NCBI GenBank assembly: GCA_036390175.1
Contig: DASWCG010000235.1
Location: 1-14,835 of the forward strand
Direction: 5' to 3'
DNA length: 14,835 nt
Source: DASQHY01 sp036390175
GTDB lineage: Bacteria > Acidobacteriota > Terriglobia > Acidiferrales > UBA7541
Part shown: in pieces, positions 14,758 to 14,835 of the stretch
Layout of the letters: each line of letters starts with the position of its first letter
Numbering within the stretch: the stretch's first letter is position 1
Position numbers and translations under genes: made by a program
Notes under the pieces: generated by a model
The model's database searches: none
The model's input: the letters and a program-made list of their open reading frames with translations, nothing else
What the model was told of the DNA's origin: nothing

Positions 14758-14835
14758 GCCCGCCTCCGGGGAACAAGCCACTTTCTCGTGAAGAACAAGA
14801 AGTTCACCACAAGGGTACTACGAATGCAAGCGCGC
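14758..14835 (-). promoter_or_regulatory. Leader region of the MoxR/DUF58 operon, truncated by the window edge
   Basis: The ribosome-binding site GGAGG (14767-14763 on the minus strand) is clear. A small dyad GTGAA-N10-TTCAC lies at 14788-14807 and could be an operator half-site pair, though five-base arms are weak evidence. A poor promoter-like pair (TTGCAT then TGAACT, 17-bp spacing, minus strand) is not convincing. The promoter may lie outside the window. Confidence 0.35.

Noticed and set aside
14788..14807. GTGAA-N10-TTCAC dyad as a defined operator
   Set aside because: Five-base arms are common by chance. I kept it only as a remark under the operon leader.

Overview
The window is about 14.8 kb of GC-rich, gene-dense bacterial chromosome. 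It carries no rRNA, tRNA, CRISPR array, transposase or phage gene. The gene families, the Tat-dependent and acidobacterial-looking hypothetical proteins, and the codon and GC style suggest an Acidobacteriota soil bacterium. That assignment is an inference, because no marker gene is present.

Region 1 (2-912) is a signalling operon fragment. It holds the last 48 codons of a gene whose tail resembles a DUF4388 (PATAN-type) domain, overlapping by ATGA a receiver-domain protein with a proline-rich linker and a C-terminal coiled coil. Region 2 (1096-2964) pairs a small Tat-signal protein with an amidase-signature enzyme that keeps its Lys-Ser-Ser triad but has no export signal. Region 3 (3005-6275, minus strand) encodes a soluble PAS-GAF-PAS hybrid histidine kinase with a C-terminal receiver, followed by a secreted protein of unknown function. 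Region 4 (6613-7203, plus) is a YetF/DUF421 membrane protein read from a TTG start.

Region 5 (7251-14757) is the main block: RDD (minus), SpoIIM-like/DUF95 (plus), then on the minus strand DUF58, MoxR AAA+ ATPase, DUF4350, DUF4129 and a polytopic membrane protein. Read on the minus strand, transcription starts at the polytopic protein and runs through DUF4129, DUF4350, MoxR and DUF58. The junctions are tight: a 1-nt TAATG overlap, a 40-bp overlap, a 16-bp overlap and a 28-bp gap. The SpoIIM gene runs convergently towards this operon, and the RDD gene diverges from SpoIIM with only 2 bp between the two start codons. As far as I recall, the same order and the same flipped SpoIIM gene occur in Mycobacterium tuberculosis Rv3689-Rv3695. 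This suggests a conserved but functionally undefined module: a cytosolic MoxR ATPase with a membrane-tethered DUF58 partner, acting with five further membrane proteins.

The most unusual non-coding features are a 19/20-match inverted repeat (9047-9066 and 9144-9163) between the convergent SpoIIM and DUF58 genes, and the 2-bp divergent junction at 8078/8081, where each ribosome-binding site lies inside the opposite gene. Start codons were revised from Shine-Dalgarno positions for YetF, RDD, the polytopic membrane protein and, tentatively, the histidine kinase. No function is proven by this sequence alone.
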